64,000 bases of DNA from CAYJLW01 sp964370965 (GCA_964370965.1 CAYJLW010000002.1:62001-126000), one strand, 5' to 3'. Positions 1 to 8,942 are shown, counted from the first letter of the stretch. Numbers and translations are program-made. Notes: a model not told the origin generated them from the sequence alone.

Positions 1-810
1 GTCGTCTACGGCATCGTGGGCTTCAAGACGCACGCCAAGGCCTGCCTCGTCGTGCGCCACGAGCCCGACGGCATCCGACGCTACGTCCATGTGGGCACCG
101 GTAACTACAACGCGAACACGGCCCGCACGTACGAGGACCTCGGCCTCCTGTCCTGCAGGCCCGCGCTCGGCGCCGACCTCTCGGACCTCTTCAACTTCCT
201 CACGGGGTACTCGCGCCAGCGCGAGTACCGCCGCATCATCGTCGCCCCCTACGGCCTGCGCGACGGGATCCTCGCCCGCATCGAACGCGAGATCGCCCAC
301 GTCCGCTCCGGGCGGCCCGCCCGCATCGAACTGAAGCTGAACAGCCTCCTGGACGCCCGCATCATCGCCGGGCTGTACCGAGCCTCACAGGAGGGCGTCG
401 ACGTGGACGTCGTCGTTCGCGGGATCTGCTCGCTGCGCCCCGGCATCCCGGGAGTGAGCGAGCGCATCCGGGTGCGTTCGATCATCGGCCGCTTCCTGGA
501 ACACTCCCGCATCTACCACTTCCACAACGACGGCCGGGACGAGTACCTCATCGGCAGCCCCGACCTCATGCCCCGGAACCTCGACCGGCGCGTGGAGAGT
601 CTCATCCCCGTCGAGGACCCCGGCCTCCAGGCCGAGCTCCAGTTCATCCTCGACACCTGCCTGGCCGACAACCGCCAGGCCTGGATCCTCGACGCCGACG
701 GCCACTGGCACCGCGTGGAGCCCGACCCGGACCACCCCGAGGTCGCCACCCACACCGTGCTCATGGCCCGCGCCAAGGAACGCTCCGCCGCCCAGCACCC
801 GCCGGTCTGA
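1..810 (+). CDS. ppk1: Polyphosphate kinase, C-terminal part (5' truncated by window edge)
   Basis: The reading frame is open from base 1, so only the C-terminal 269 or so residues are present. Ppk1 reversibly transfers the terminal phosphate of ATP to polyphosphate through a phosphohistidine. The segment begins in the phospholipase-D-like catalytic half: KTHAK near residue 10 carries the histidine of the first HxK-type motif, and HSRIYHF is the second histidine/arginine motif, followed by the SPDLMPRNLDRRVE block typical of Ppk1. The family is about 690-730 residues long, so some 60% lies upstream. The gene is convergent with the sulfatase, only 26 bases away. The assignment is firm because these motifs are highly conserved. 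Confidence 0.95.
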   Translation, partial: VVYGIVGFKTHAKACLVVRHEPDGIRRYVHVGTGNYNANTARTYEDLGLLSCRPALGADLSDLFNFLTGYSRQREYRRIIVAPYGLRDGILARIEREIAHVRSGRPARIELKLNSLLDARIIAGLYRASQEGVDVDVVVRGICSLRPGIPGVSERIRVRSIIGRFLEHSRIYHFHNDGRDEYLIGSPDLMPRNLDRRVESLIPVEDPGLQAELQFILDTCLADNRQAWILDADGHWHRVEPDPDHPEVATHTVLMARAKERSAAQHPPV

Positions 811-836
811 GGCCAGGGTGCCCGGAGCCCACTGCT

Positions 837-3194
837 CTACTGCTGGGCGAGGAGCCGGGTGGCCTCGGCCTCCAGGTCCACGGTGGTTTCGCCGGAGAGG
901 TCGAGGGTGACCCGTCGGATGCGGCCGGTGAAGGTGAACGGGGGGCGCCACCTCTTCGGGTCGACCGAGTCCGCGCTGTCGTAGCCGCAGCTCATGGCGC
1001 CCATGCCGAAGATGATGGGCACGCTGTAGGGGAGGTCCGTCGCCCCCACGAGGACGTCGTCGACGTAGAGCTTGCTCCGGGCCGCGACACCGTGTCCGAT
1101 GAGCAGGTTGGGCGGCCCCGTGGGCTCGAACTCGTAGCGCAGGACGTGCTCCCCCGCCGGGAGGGGGTCGGGGCCCGACACGGGGAAGCGTTCCAGACCG
1201 AGGTAGTTGTAGACGTGCTGCAGCCGCCCGTCCTGCACGAAGAAGGCGAAACCGCCGTGACGTCCCCCCTGGGAGAGGAGGATTCCCTCGGCCCCGTCGG
1301 GGGCGTCGACCTCGGCGACGACGGCGTAGGGCCGGTTCACGAGGCGGGGAACGGCGCTGAAGGGCAGCGGAGCGGCGCCCGGATAGAACACGATGCGCGA
1401 CCGCGACTCGGGCGCCATCCTCGTCATGCGGGCGGGGCCGATGCCGGCGAGGGGAAGCACCCCGTAACGGCCCGCCTCCACATACCACCGTTCCACCATC
1501 GCCCGGAGCCGACCCGGCTCCTCCTCGGCGAGGTTGTGGGTCTCGGCCGGGTCGGTGCCGATGTCGTACAGCTCCCAGCCCTCGCGGTCGATCTCGTCGA
1601 GCGCTTCGGCAGTGAGATCAGAGAGAGCGAAGAGGCGACCTTTCTGCGCCGCCTCCGTGAAGCTCGGACCCACCCACGGGCAGACGGCCCGCCACCCGTC
1701 GTGGTAGAGCGACCTGTGGCCGAACATCTCGAAGTACTGCGTGCGGTGCCGGCTGGGGGCGTCAGGGGCGTCGAAGGTGTGCGCGAAGCTCACGCCGTGG
1801 ATCTCGGACTGGGGGACACCGCGGATCGTGGCAGGCGCCTCGACCCCGACCGCGTCCAGGATCGTGGGCACGACGTCCACGGCGTGGGCGTACTGGTGGC
1901 GCACCTCGCCCCGGGCACGGATGCCCGCCGGCCACGAGACGATGCAGGGGTCGCTCACGCCCCCCCGGTAGGTTTCGCGCTTCCAGCGCCGGAACGGCGT
2001 GTTCCCCGCCGACGCCCAACCCCACGAGTAGTGGGGGAACGTGTCCACCCCGCCCCAGTCGTCGAAGCGGGCCACGTTGTCCTCGAGGCGCTCGGGCGCC
2101 ACGTTGAAGAACAGCGCCTCGTTGAACGTGCCGTTCACGCCCCCCTCTGCGCTGGCGCCGTTGTCGGAGATGACCACGAACAGGGTGTTGTCGGCCTCGC
2201 CGATCTCCTCGATGAAGTCCACGACGCGACCGAAGTGGTGGTCGGTCTGGCTCAGAAATCCCGCGAAGACCTCCATCTGGCGGGCGTACATGCGCTTCTC
2301 GTCGGCCGAGAGGGTGTCCCAGGCGGGGACGTCCGGGTCCCGGGCGGACATCGTCGTTCCCGCCGGGACGATCCCCGCCTCGACCTGGCGGGTGAGGACC
2401 TCCTCACGGTAGGCGTCCCAGCCGGCGTCGAATCGGCCCCGGTACCTGTCGATCCACTCGGGCTCGACGTGGTGCGGGGCGTGGCCCGCGCCCGTGGCGA
2501 AATAGAGGAAGAACGCCTTGTCGGGAGCCCCGACGCGGGCGTCCTTGACGTACTGCACGGCGCGGTCGGCGAGGTCGCTGTTCAGGTGGTAGCCCTCCTC
2601 GGGCGTACCCGGCGGTTCCACGTGGCCGTTGTCCTGTGCCAGGGCCGGGAACCACTGGTCCGTGTCCCCACCCAGGAACCCGTAGAAGCGCTCGAATCCC
2701 CGCCCCAGCGGCCAGCGGTGGAACGGTCCGGCGGCGGAGGTCTCCTGAGAGGGCGCGAGGTGCCACTTCCCCACAGCGAACGTGTTGTAGCCGTGCTCCA
2801 GGAGCATCTCGGAGAGGAAGCCGTGCTGGAAGCCCATGTGGGCGTCGTGGGACGGAAAGCCCATAGCGAGCTCGGTGATCGAGGAAAGACCGAGCGTGTG
2901 GTGGTTGCGGCCGGTGAGCAGGCAGCCCCGCGTCGGCGAGCACAGCGCCGTCGTCTGGAAGTGGGAGTACCGCAGCCCCCGGCCCGCGAGCCGGTCGAGC
3001 GTGGGCATGTCACACAACCCCCCGAAGGGTGAGAGTTGCCCGAAGCCCACGTCGTCGAGCACCCAGAACACGATGTTGGGCGCGCCCTCCGGGGACCTGG
3101 GCAGCGCCGGCCAAGCCGGCGAGGATTCGTCGAGCGTACGCCCGACCACTCCCGGGAACCTGTCACCTTCCTGGTACTCGGCAAACGCAGCCAC
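837..3194 (-). CDS. Cys-type sulfatase (arylsulfatase family)
   Basis: This 785-residue protein has the alkaline-phosphatase-superfamily sulfatase fold. NIVFWVLDDVGFG (about 40-52) supplies the metal-binding Asp pair, and CSPTRG (Cys85) matches the CxPxR signature whose cysteine is oxidised to formylglycine. HLAPSQ and VVISDNGASAEGG are further metal and substrate motifs. It would hydrolyse sulfate esters, but the substrate cannot be read from sequence. Residues from about 600 on form an extra C-terminal region resembling a beta-sandwich carbohydrate- or ligand-binding domain. No clear signal peptide is visible, so a cytoplasmic enzyme is likely. The start is GTG with a weak ribosome site. 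No formylglycine-generating enzyme is encoded in the window. Confidence 0.9.
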   Translation of the reverse strand: MAAFAEYQEGDRFPGVVGRTLDESSPAWPALPRSPEGAPNIVFWVLDDVGFGQLSPFGGLCDMPTLDRLAGRGLRYSHFQTTALCSPTRGCLLTGRNHHTLGLSSITELAMGFPSHDAHMGFQHGFLSEMLLEHGYNTFAVGKWHLAPSQETSAAGPFHRWPLGRGFERFYGFLGGDTDQWFPALAQDNGHVEPPGTPEEGYHLNSDLADRAVQYVKDARVGAPDKAFFLYFATGAGHAPHHVEPEWIDRYRGRFDAGWDAYREEVLTRQVEAGIVPAGTTMSARDPDVPAWDTLSADEKRMYARQMEVFAGFLSQTDHHFGRVVDFIEEIGEADNTLFVVISDNGASAEGGVNGTFNEALFFNVAPERLEDNVARFDDWGGVDTFPHYSWGWASAGNTPFRRWKRETYRGGVSDPCIVSWPAGIRARGEVRHQYAHAVDVVPTILDAVGVEAPATIRGVPQSEIHGVSFAHTFDAPDAPSRHRTQYFEMFGHRSLYHDGWRAVCPWVGPSFTEAAQKGRLFALSDLTAEALDEIDREGWELYDIGTDPAETHNLAEEEPGRLRAMVERWYVEAGRYGVLPLAGIGPARMTRMAPESRSRIVFYPGAAPLPFSAVPRLVNRPYAVVAEVDAPDGAEGILLSQGGRHGGFAFFVQDGRLQHVYNYLGLERFPVSGPDPLPAGEHVLRYEFEPTGPPNLLIGHGVAARSKLYVDDVLVGATDLPYSVPIIFGMGAMSCGYDSADSVDPKRWRPPFTFTGRIRRVTLDLSGETTVDLEAEATRLLAQQ

Positions 3195-3280
3195 GGGGCA
3201 TCCTCTGGTTTCGAGCGCTTCAGGACCCGGCCACGCTAGCCGTCAGGGGCCCCCGGGGCCTCCCTGGCCCGCGGCGCTGC

Positions 3281-4087
3281 TCAGCACACGATCTCGGCAT
3301 AGACCCCGAAATGGTCGCTGGCGAAGGAACCGGTGAGAGCGCGGTCGCACACGAGGCGACACGCGAGGAATCGTCCCCGGCCCAGAACGGGTTCCGGGAC
3401 GCCGCACCAGATGTAGTCGAGGCGCCGGTCGGGTTCGTGCACGCTCGCTGCGAACGGGTTGCGGTTGTCCCACGTGTGTCCCGGCCCGGCACCGCCGGCC
3501 GCCCGCCAGCCCTCCAGGTACGCGGCGCTGCGGCCCTCGGCGACATGGAGACCGCCGAGGAAGCGGATCTCGTCGGATCCCGGGTCGGCGTTGAAGTCCC
3601 CGCAGATGAGGGGGGGCTGCGCGCCGGCCTTCTGCTCGGTGGCCGTCTCCCGCACGTAGCTGTCCAAGGCGAGCACCTGGGCGAGGCGCACATACCCCTC
3701 GTCGAAGTGCCAGTTCAAGTGGGTGTTGTAGACGTCGGCACGACGCCCGTCGGGCAGTTCCACGCCGAGGTGCTGCACGAGGCGGCGCTCCTCCCGGTCG
3801 AGGCCGGGAAGCACGCGGTGCTCCACGTCGCCGGCGGCGAGACGGGTGAGGATGCAGTTCCCGAAGTCCCCCTCGTCCCCGAACGGAGCCGACGCCGTGA
3901 AGTGAACCGAGTAGCCGAGCCCCTCCCATATCGCCTCGTGGGCGCTCGGGCCGTCCCCCCTGTGGACGACCTCCTGGAGGCAGACGACGTCGGCGTCGAG
4001 CAACTCGAGCCAGCGGCGCGCCTCGACGCGACGCTCGGCGAGCGGACCCATGATGTTCCAGAGGTTGAGCGTGAGAACCTTCAGCAT
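3281..4087 (-). CDS. Endonuclease/exonuclease/phosphatase family protein
   Basis: A 268-residue protein starting at ATG 4087 (MLKVLTLNLWN). It has the DNase-I-like EEP fold: Asn8 in LTLNLWN, Glu39 in VVCLQEV, YNTHLNWHF, GDFNADPGS, and the C-terminal SDHFGVY with the catalytic Asp-His pair. Members of this fold cleave phosphodiesters in DNA, RNA, inositol phosphates or sphingomyelin, and the sequence does not decide among them. There is no signal peptide. Longer upstream starts exist but would run through non-homologous sequence. The start codon lies inside an 8-bp-arm inverted repeat (see 4083-4099). Confidence 0.8.
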   Translation of the reverse strand: MLKVLTLNLWNIMGPLAERRVEARRWLELLDADVVCLQEVVHRGDGPSAHEAIWEGLGYSVHFTASAPFGDEGDFGNCILTRLAAGDVEHRVLPGLDREERRLVQHLGVELPDGRRADVYNTHLNWHFDEGYVRLAQVLALDSYVRETATEQKAGAQPPLICGDFNADPGSDEIRFLGGLHVAEGRSAAYLEGWRAAGGAGPGHTWDNRNPFAASVHEPDRRLDYIWCGVPEPVLGRGRFLACRLVCDRALTGSFASDHFGVYAEIVC

Positions 4088-4099
4088 CCCGGGGATGCT
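4083..4099. promoter_or_regulatory. Inverted repeat overlapping the start codon of the EEP gene
   Basis: The sequence agcatcccggggatgct is a perfect inverted repeat with 8-base arms around one central base. The ATG of the minus-strand EEP gene (4085-4087) lies within one arm. It could be a protein operator, or an mRNA hairpin that hides the start codon. No function is known. Confidence 0.35.
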
Positions 4100-4210
4100 A
4101 GATGGGCAGGGGTCGCCCCCGCGCGGCTTGAGTACACCGTCGGCCCGAGCTCGACGTGTCCGGGGGGGAGGGCACGATCCCCGGCCGAGCACGCCAGGCA
4201 GGTGTCTCCG

Positions 4211-4258
4211 CACGTGACTCACGTGAGCAGGATCCGTGCCGATCTCAAGTGGGAGATC
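4211..4258. promoter_or_regulatory. Cluster of palindromes upstream of the CrtC-like gene
   Basis: Two inverted repeats lie 40-90 bases upstream of ATG 4299. The first is CACGTGA-C-TCACGTG at 4211-4225, with 7-base arms and one central base. The second is gatctc-6-gagatc at 4241-4258. Short symmetric sites in a promoter region like this are typical of dimeric repressors such as TetR- or GntR-type proteins. No regulator gene is adjacent, so the binding protein is unknown. Confidence 0.4.
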
Positions 4259-4298
4259 CGAGGTCTGCACGAAGCCATCTTTGCGGGAGCACGGACCG

Positions 4299-5393
4299 AT
4301 GCATGGACACGACATCCCAGACACACCAGAGGTGAGAGCGAAGATCGACGCCGCCCAGTCCGAAGCCTTGGCGCGCCTCGGAATCGACCCGAAGGTCGTC
4401 GTGGTCTCCGAGGACGGGTTACGGTCAGGCGACGAGCTTGCCCAGTCCTTCGAGTGGTGGTACTTCGACATGCAACTCGACGACGGCTCGACCCTCGTCA
4501 CCACTCTGAACACGAAGCCCAACACCGCACCGGACGGCCCGCTCGACCCGTCCGTTCTGATCATCTACCACGGTTCCGACGGCACCAAGATCCGATCCGA
4601 CACGCACCATCCAAGTGACGAGCTCTCCGCGGCGGAGGACCACTGCGACGTACGGATTGGACCGAACACTGTGACCGGCGACCTCGATCACTACGAACTA
4701 CACCTCTGCGACGCAGGTGTGCAAGCAGACCTCACGATCGACCGGCAGGCCCCCTCCTGGCGACCCGGGGCCGGTATCACCTACTTCGACTCGGCCCACA
4801 CCCAGCACCTCGGGTGGGTCGTACCCGTCCCCTACGGCACCGTGCGCGGCACGGTGAGCGTCTGCGACGAATCCCGCAGCGTGAGCGGTTCTGCGTATCA
4901 CGACCACAACTGGGGCAACAAGGTGATGGACGCCGGACTCGACCACTGGTACTGGGGCCGGGCCCACATCGGGGACTTCACGGTGGTGTACGTCCGCATG
5001 ACGACCAAGGGCCTGTTCGGACTCGGTGCGCTGAACATCCCGACGTTCATGCTCGCCAAGGGCGACGAGTTGATCACCGACGACATGCTGCCCCTACGCC
5101 TCGAGACGCGGGGTGAGGTACCCGGTCCCGGCCACCAGAGCTACCCCACCGAACTCGATTGGAGCTGGCACACCGACAAGGGCACTGTCACGATGCACGT
5201 GAGCGGAGTCGAGATGATCGAGGCTCTGGACATGTCGCGCCCGCACCATGGCCTCGGCCACGCCGTCCTGCACATGTTCGAGAACCCGATGTACTACGAC
5301 TTCAACGCGGACATGGAGCTCCACGTCGACATCGACGGGATCGACGAGACGGTCACCGGACGGACCCTGTTCGAGAAGATGATGTTCCGGTAG
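4299..5393 (+). CDS. CrtC/AttH lipocalin-like protein
   Basis: A 364-residue protein. The start at ATG 4299 is preferred because GGGAG (4285-4289) lies 9 bases upstream; an in-frame ATG at 4236 has no such support. EWWYFD (52-57) and YHDHNWGN (200-207) are the hallmark motifs of the two-lipocalin-domain CrtC/AttH family, which includes hydroxyneurosporene synthase and other hydratases acting on hydrophobic substrates. No carotenoid genes are nearby, so a role in carotenoid synthesis is not implied; a lipid or terpenoid substrate is the safer reading. It precedes an alpha/beta hydrolase by about 117 bases on the same strand, suggesting a two-gene catabolic unit. Confidence 0.75.
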   Translation: MHGHDIPDTPEVRAKIDAAQSEALARLGIDPKVVVVSEDGLRSGDELAQSFEWWYFDMQLDDGSTLVTTLNTKPNTAPDGPLDPSVLIIYHGSDGTKIRSDTHHPSDELSAAEDHCDVRIGPNTVTGDLDHYELHLCDAGVQADLTIDRQAPSWRPGAGITYFDSAHTQHLGWVVPVPYGTVRGTVSVCDESRSVSGSAYHDHNWGNKVMDAGLDHWYWGRAHIGDFTVVYVRMTTKGLFGLGALNIPTFMLAKGDELITDDMLPLRLETRGEVPGPGHQSYPTELDWSWHTDKGTVTMHVSGVEMIEALDMSRPHHGLGHAVLHMFENPMYYDFNADMELHVDIDGIDETVTGRTLFEKMMFR

Positions 5394-5510
5394 CGGAACC
5401 GGGGTTCGAGACCGAGCCGGCCGCAGCGCGCACATTGCCCGCCCCGCAGACTCCGCACCCGGTCGGCCACGGTGGTCGCGCCCCCTCCTGAGCGGCAATA
5501 CCATGTGCGC

Positions 5511-6734
5511 ATGCAACGCTTCTACGAAGACGACGGCATGCACTTCGCAGTCCTGCTGAGCCTGGGGTTCGCGTACTCGAACATCGCGGACGTCGGCGAG
5601 ACGCTGGCGACGATCGAACGCATTCCCGAGGGTGACCGCGATGCTTGGGTGCGCGAGTGGACGGCAACGGCAGACTCCCTCGCTGCCCAGGCCGATGAAT
5701 CCCTCGCCGGCGGCCACCGCGTCAGTGCCCGGACCCGCCTCCTGCGCGCATCGACCTACTACGACCACGCATCGGCGATGTCGCCCGGATCGGAGGACGA
5801 GAGCCGGTACACGTCGCTGTGGGAGCGACACCGCCAATGCTGGGATCGCGCCGTCGAGCTGTTCGACACACCGATCGAGCACATCGAGATCCCCTACGCG
5901 GAAACGACACTGGCCGGCTACTTCTTCAAGCCAGACGACTCGGACGAGCCGCGCCCTACGGTGATCCTCAACAACGGTTCTGACGGCCCGGTCATCTCGC
6001 AGTGGAGCCTGGGGGGGCGCGCCGCGATCCAGCGCGACTGGAACGCGGTCACCTTCGACGGCCCCGGGCAGGGCGCGGCACTGCACCGCCAGGGACTGCA
6101 CTTCCGCCACGACTGGGAGCACGTGATCACACCCGTCGTCGACTACCTCGTCTCGAGACCCGACGTCGACACCACGAAGATCTCCCTGCAGGGCATCAGC
6201 CAGGGTGGCTACTGGGCGCCGCGCGCCGCCGCGTTCGAACATCGCATCGCCGCTCTCGTCGCCGATCCCGGCGTGTTGCGGGTCGCCGACTCCTGGGAGG
6301 CGAAGTTGCCACCCGAGATGGTGCAACTGCTCGATGACGGCGAGCAGAAGGACTTCGATGACACCATGGCCGCGGTACTGGGCCCGACGCAGAAGGCGAT
6401 GCTGGCCTGGCGCATGGCGCCCTACGGGGTGACGTCGTTCTTCGATGCCTACACGGCAGCGCGGAAGATGACACTCGACGAGGAGACCGTACGTGCCATC
6501 CGCTGCCCGACCCTCGTGCTCGATCCCGACAACGAGCAGTTCTGGCCGGGACAGTCACAGCAGTTCTTCGACCTCCTGACATGCGACAGGGAGATCGTGC
6601 GCTTCACCTCGCACGAGGGCGGTGACTGGCACTGTGAACCGGCCGCACAGAGCCTGCGCGACGAGCGGGTCTTCGACTTCCTCGAGGATCACCTGTCCTC
6701 CCACCAAAGTGGGCGCGTCACGCGTCACATGTGA
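5511..6734 (+). CDS. Alpha/beta hydrolase (FrsA/DUF1100-like)
   Basis: A 407-residue protein starting at ATG 5511. An N-terminal helical region (1-120) precedes the hydrolase fold, the arrangement seen in 2,6-dihydroxypseudooxynicotine hydrolase-like and FrsA-like enzymes. GISQGG places the nucleophile at Ser230. The acid is probably the Asp in LVLDPDNEQFW, and the histidine is in GGDWHCEP near the end, so the triad is complete. FDGPGQG matches the oxyanion-region motif of this group. It probably cleaves a C-C or ester bond of a small ketone-like substrate. The gene ends two bases before an assembly gap, but its stop codon is intact. Confidence 0.75.
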   Translation: MQRFYEDDGMHFAVLLSLGFAYSNIADVGETLATIERIPEGDRDAWVREWTATADSLAAQADESLAGGHRVSARTRLLRASTYYDHASAMSPGSEDESRYTSLWERHRQCWDRAVELFDTPIEHIEIPYAETTLAGYFFKPDDSDEPRPTVILNNGSDGPVISQWSLGGRAAIQRDWNAVTFDGPGQGAALHRQGLHFRHDWEHVITPVVDYLVSRPDVDTTKISLQGISQGGYWAPRAAAFEHRIAALVADPGVLRVADSWEAKLPPEMVQLLDDGEQKDFDDTMAAVLGPTQKAMLAWRMAPYGVTSFFDAYTAARKMTLDEETVRAIRCPTLVLDPDNEQFWPGQSQQFFDLLTCDREIVRFTSHEGGDWHCEPAAQSLRDERVFDFLEDHLSSHQSGRVTRHM

Positions 6735-6736
6735 CG

Positions 6737-6746
6737 NNNNNNNNNN
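6737..6746. other. Assembly gap (10 N)
   Basis: Ten unknown bases join two contigs. The flanking poly-C tract is characteristic of sequencing artefact at a contig end, so adjacency of the genes on either side is not established. Confidence 0.95.
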
Positions 6747-6818
6747 CCCCCCCCCCCCCCCCCCCCCCCCCCCCGGGGGGGCCCCCCCCCCCCCCCCCCG
6801 CCCCCCCCCCCCCCCCCC
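6747..6818. repeat. Poly-C low-complexity tract, probable artefact
   Basis: About 72 bases of almost pure C, with one short G interruption, directly follow the gap. Read outward from the contig end it is poly-G, as expected from dark-cycle calls in two-colour sequencing. It mirrors the poly-G tract at 63533-63631. Confidence 0.85.
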
Positions 6819-6860
6819 AGTTCGGGTGGTTGGGGCGCCTAGCCAGGGCTGGCCACGCTC

Positions 6861-7256
6861 CTAGGGCTGCGGGGGTTCCTCCGGGCCGGCGCCGCTGAGG
6901 ACGAAGTTCATGAACTTGATGAGCTCGTCCGGGTCGAAGGGCTTCGTGAGGTAGTAGTCGGCACCGGACTTCCAGCCCTCCCACACCTCGGTGTCGCTCG
7001 CCTTCGCCGTGAGGAAGATGAACGGCGTCTGCGCGATCTCGGGCTCGTCTCTGACCGCCTGGAGGACTCCGTAGCCGTCGGTCCCGGGCATCATGACGTC
7101 ACAGATCACGACCGCTGGCTTCGTGGCCCGTATGGCGTCGATCGCCTCGACGCCGCTGGCGCACTCCACGACCTCGAAGCCTTCGGCCTCCAGGTTCATG
7201 CGCACGATGAAGCGGATGTCCGCCTCGTCGTCGACGACCACAACCGTCTCGTCCAT
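6861..7256 (-). CDS. Single-domain response regulator (CheY-like receiver)
   Basis: A 131-residue receiver domain with no output domain. The acidic pair is in VVVVDDEAD, the phospho-acceptor is Asp53 in VVICDVMMPG, Thr83 is in FIFLTAK and the conserved lysine is Lys105 in YLTKPFDP. All phosphorylation residues are present. It would act by protein-protein interaction with a partner, perhaps the neighbouring GGDEF regulator. It lies 15 bases downstream of that gene at the 3' end of the def-fmt-rsmB-rpe operon. No histidine kinase is encoded here. Confidence 0.9.
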   Translation of the reverse strand: MDETVVVVDDEADIRFIVRMNLEAEGFEVVECASGVEAIDAIRATKPAVVICDVMMPGTDGYGVLQAVRDEPEIAQTPFIFLTAKASDTEVWEGWKSGADYYLTKPFDPDELIKFMNFVLSGAGPEEPPQP

Positions 7257-7271
7257 GGGGAACCCCCCGGG

Positions 7272-8216
7272 TCAGCCCCGCCGCCGGTCGATCATGAACG
7301 TCGACCCCGGCTGGGTCTTGGCGAACGTCTTCATCTCGCTGGCGACCTCGGATGCTTCGGCCCGGCTGGCGAAGTTGCGCACGAGCGACGACGCCACCCC
7401 GATCGACAGCGACATGAGGGGGAACGCGTGTAGCTCTCCGCGGCGGTCGGCGACCTCGATGAAGCCCCGCGCGATGTCCTCGTCGGCGTAGAAGGAGAGG
7501 ATCTGCTCGTCGAAGTCGGTGACCGCCGCCTTGCAGATCGCCTCGACCTGGTACGGGTCGCAGATGATCACGAAGTCGTCGCCGCCGATGTGGCCCACGA
7601 GGTTGTGCGCCCAGGGGTGCCCCTCGGTTGCGTGGGAGAGGATGCGGGCCGTGAGCTTGATCGCCTCGTCTCCGCGGAGGAACCCGTAGTAGTCGTTGAA
7701 CGCCTTGAAGGAGTCGAGATCGGCCCAGGCCACGGCGAAGGCGGTGTCGGGGTCGGACACACGCCGTTCCAGCGCCTCCGTGACCGTGGCGTTGCCGGGG
7801 AGGCCCGTGAGGGGGGACACGTCGCGCATCTGCTTGTGGCGCCGCAGAGCGGAGCGCACGCGCGCTGAGAGCTCAGGCGGGTCGAAAGGCTTGGAGACGT
7901 AGTCGTCGGCCCCCGCCGCGAGACCGGCGATCTTGTCGGTGGACTGCGTCTTGGCCGTGAGGAAGATGATCGGCGTCCCCACCGTGCGGGAGTCCGAACG
8001 CAGGCGGCGGCAAACCTCGGTGCCGTCGATGCCCGGCATCATGACGTCCAGCAGGATGAGGTCGGGCTGGGTCTCGATCGCCTTCTGGAGTCCGTCGTTG
8101 CCGTCCTGGGCGATGTCGACCTCGTAGCCGTCGAGTACGAGGTTCACCTGCACGTAGCGGCAGATGTCGGGATCGTCGTCGACGATCAACACTCGCTGCT
8201 TCGGCTGGTCACTCAC
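7272..8216 (-). CDS. Response regulator with GGDEF domain (probable diguanylate cyclase)
   Basis: A 314-residue PleD/WspR-like protein with an N-terminal receiver domain (phospho-acceptor Asp57 in LILLDVMMPG, Lys109 in VSKPFDP) and a C-terminal GGDEF domain. The signature is GGDDF at 211-215, a conservative variant common in this group, and the metal-binding Asp is in WADLDSFK. No RxxD inhibitory site precedes the signature, so product feedback looks absent. It would make cyclic di-GMP from two GTP when phosphorylated. The GTG start overlaps the rpe stop as GTGA, indicating translational coupling. It is a candidate source of ligand for the riboswitch at 44115-44205. Confidence 0.9.
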   Translation of the reverse strand: MSDQPKQRVLIVDDDPDICRYVQVNLVLDGYEVDIAQDGNDGLQKAIETQPDLILLDVMMPGIDGTEVCRRLRSDSRTVGTPIIFLTAKTQSTDKIAGLAAGADDYVSKPFDPPELSARVRSALRRHKQMRDVSPLTGLPGNATVTEALERRVSDPDTAFAVAWADLDSFKAFNDYYGFLRGDEAIKLTARILSHATEGHPWAHNLVGHIGGDDFVIICDPYQVEAICKAAVTDFDEQILSFYADEDIARGFIEVADRRGELHAFPLMSLSIGVASSLVRNFASRAEASEVASEMKTFAKTQPGSTFMIDRRRG

Positions 8217-8917
8217 TGCTCTCCCGTCGTCCTGGCGGAGGCTCGGGCGCCGACCGGTGCCTCGCCCCTGAGGGCGGCCCTCCGGAGGTTCCTGACTGCC
8301 GCCACCGGGGACGGCGCTCCGAACACGGCCGACCCGGCGACGAGGATCCCGGCGCCGGCGTCCGCGACGGTTGCCGCGGTCGCGGGGGCGATGCCGCCGT
8401 CAACCTCGATATCGACCCCCAACCCCGCCGAATCAAGCCGTTCTGCCGCCTTTTCCAGCTTCGGCACCACGTCCGTGCGAAACGCCTGGCCGGCGAAGCC
8501 GGGGTGGACGGTCATGACGAGCAGGACGTCGACGTCCTCGAGGAAGGGTATGACGGCGTCGAAGGGCGTGTCGGGGTTCAGCGCCAGGCCACGGCCGACG
8601 CCGGCGTCTGCCAGGCGCCGAAACAGGGGCCGGGGGTCGGCCACCGCCTCGACATGCACGCTCACCGAGTCGGCGCCCGCCTCGATGAAGCCGTCGAGCA
8701 GGACAGCCGGGTCGCTCACCATGAGGTGGCAGTCCAGGGGCAGAGCCGTGACCTGGCGGATCGACCTCACCACCGGAGGGCCGATCGTGAGGTTCGGGAC
8801 GAAGTGGGCGTCCATCACGTCGACGTGCAGGAGGTCGGCGGCCGGCTCCACCTCGGCTATCGACGCGCCGAGCTGAGCGAAGTCTGCCGAGAGGATGGAA
8901 GGAGCGATTCTGATCAT
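8213..8917 (-). CDS. rpe: Ribulose-phosphate 3-epimerase
   Basis: A 234-residue TIM-barrel enzyme that interconverts ribulose 5-phosphate and xylulose 5-phosphate. IAPSILSADF at the N-terminus, HVDVMDAHFVPNLTIGP, LPLDCHLMVSDP, MTVHPGFAGQ and EVDGGI are the classical Rpe motifs and contain the metal-binding His/Asp residues. The start is ATG 8917; upstream in-frame sequence lies in the rsmB gene and is not homologous. It follows rsmB by 25 bases and overlaps the GGDEF regulator by four. Confidence 0.95.
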   Translation of the reverse strand: MIRIAPSILSADFAQLGASIAEVEPAADLLHVDVMDAHFVPNLTIGPPVVRSIRQVTALPLDCHLMVSDPAVLLDGFIEAGADSVSVHVEAVADPRPLFRRLADAGVGRGLALNPDTPFDAVIPFLEDVDVLLVMTVHPGFAGQAFRTDVVPKLEKAAERLDSAGLGVDIEVDGGIAPATAATVADAGAGILVAGSAVFGAPSPVAAVRNLRRAALRGEAPVGARASARTTGEQ

Positions 8918-8942
8918 GACGGCTTGATCCCGGTGCAGGGCC

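Noticed and set aside
1092..3032. Long plus-strand open frame (646 codons) opposite the sulfatase
   Set aside because: It is the antisense shadow of a high-GC gene; the protein has no recognisable motif, whereas the minus strand has clear sulfatase motifs.
6747..6818. Poly-C tract as a possible telomere, G-quadruplex or phase-variable run
   Set aside because: It abuts an N gap, is mirrored at the other contig end, and has the form expected from sequencing dark cycles.
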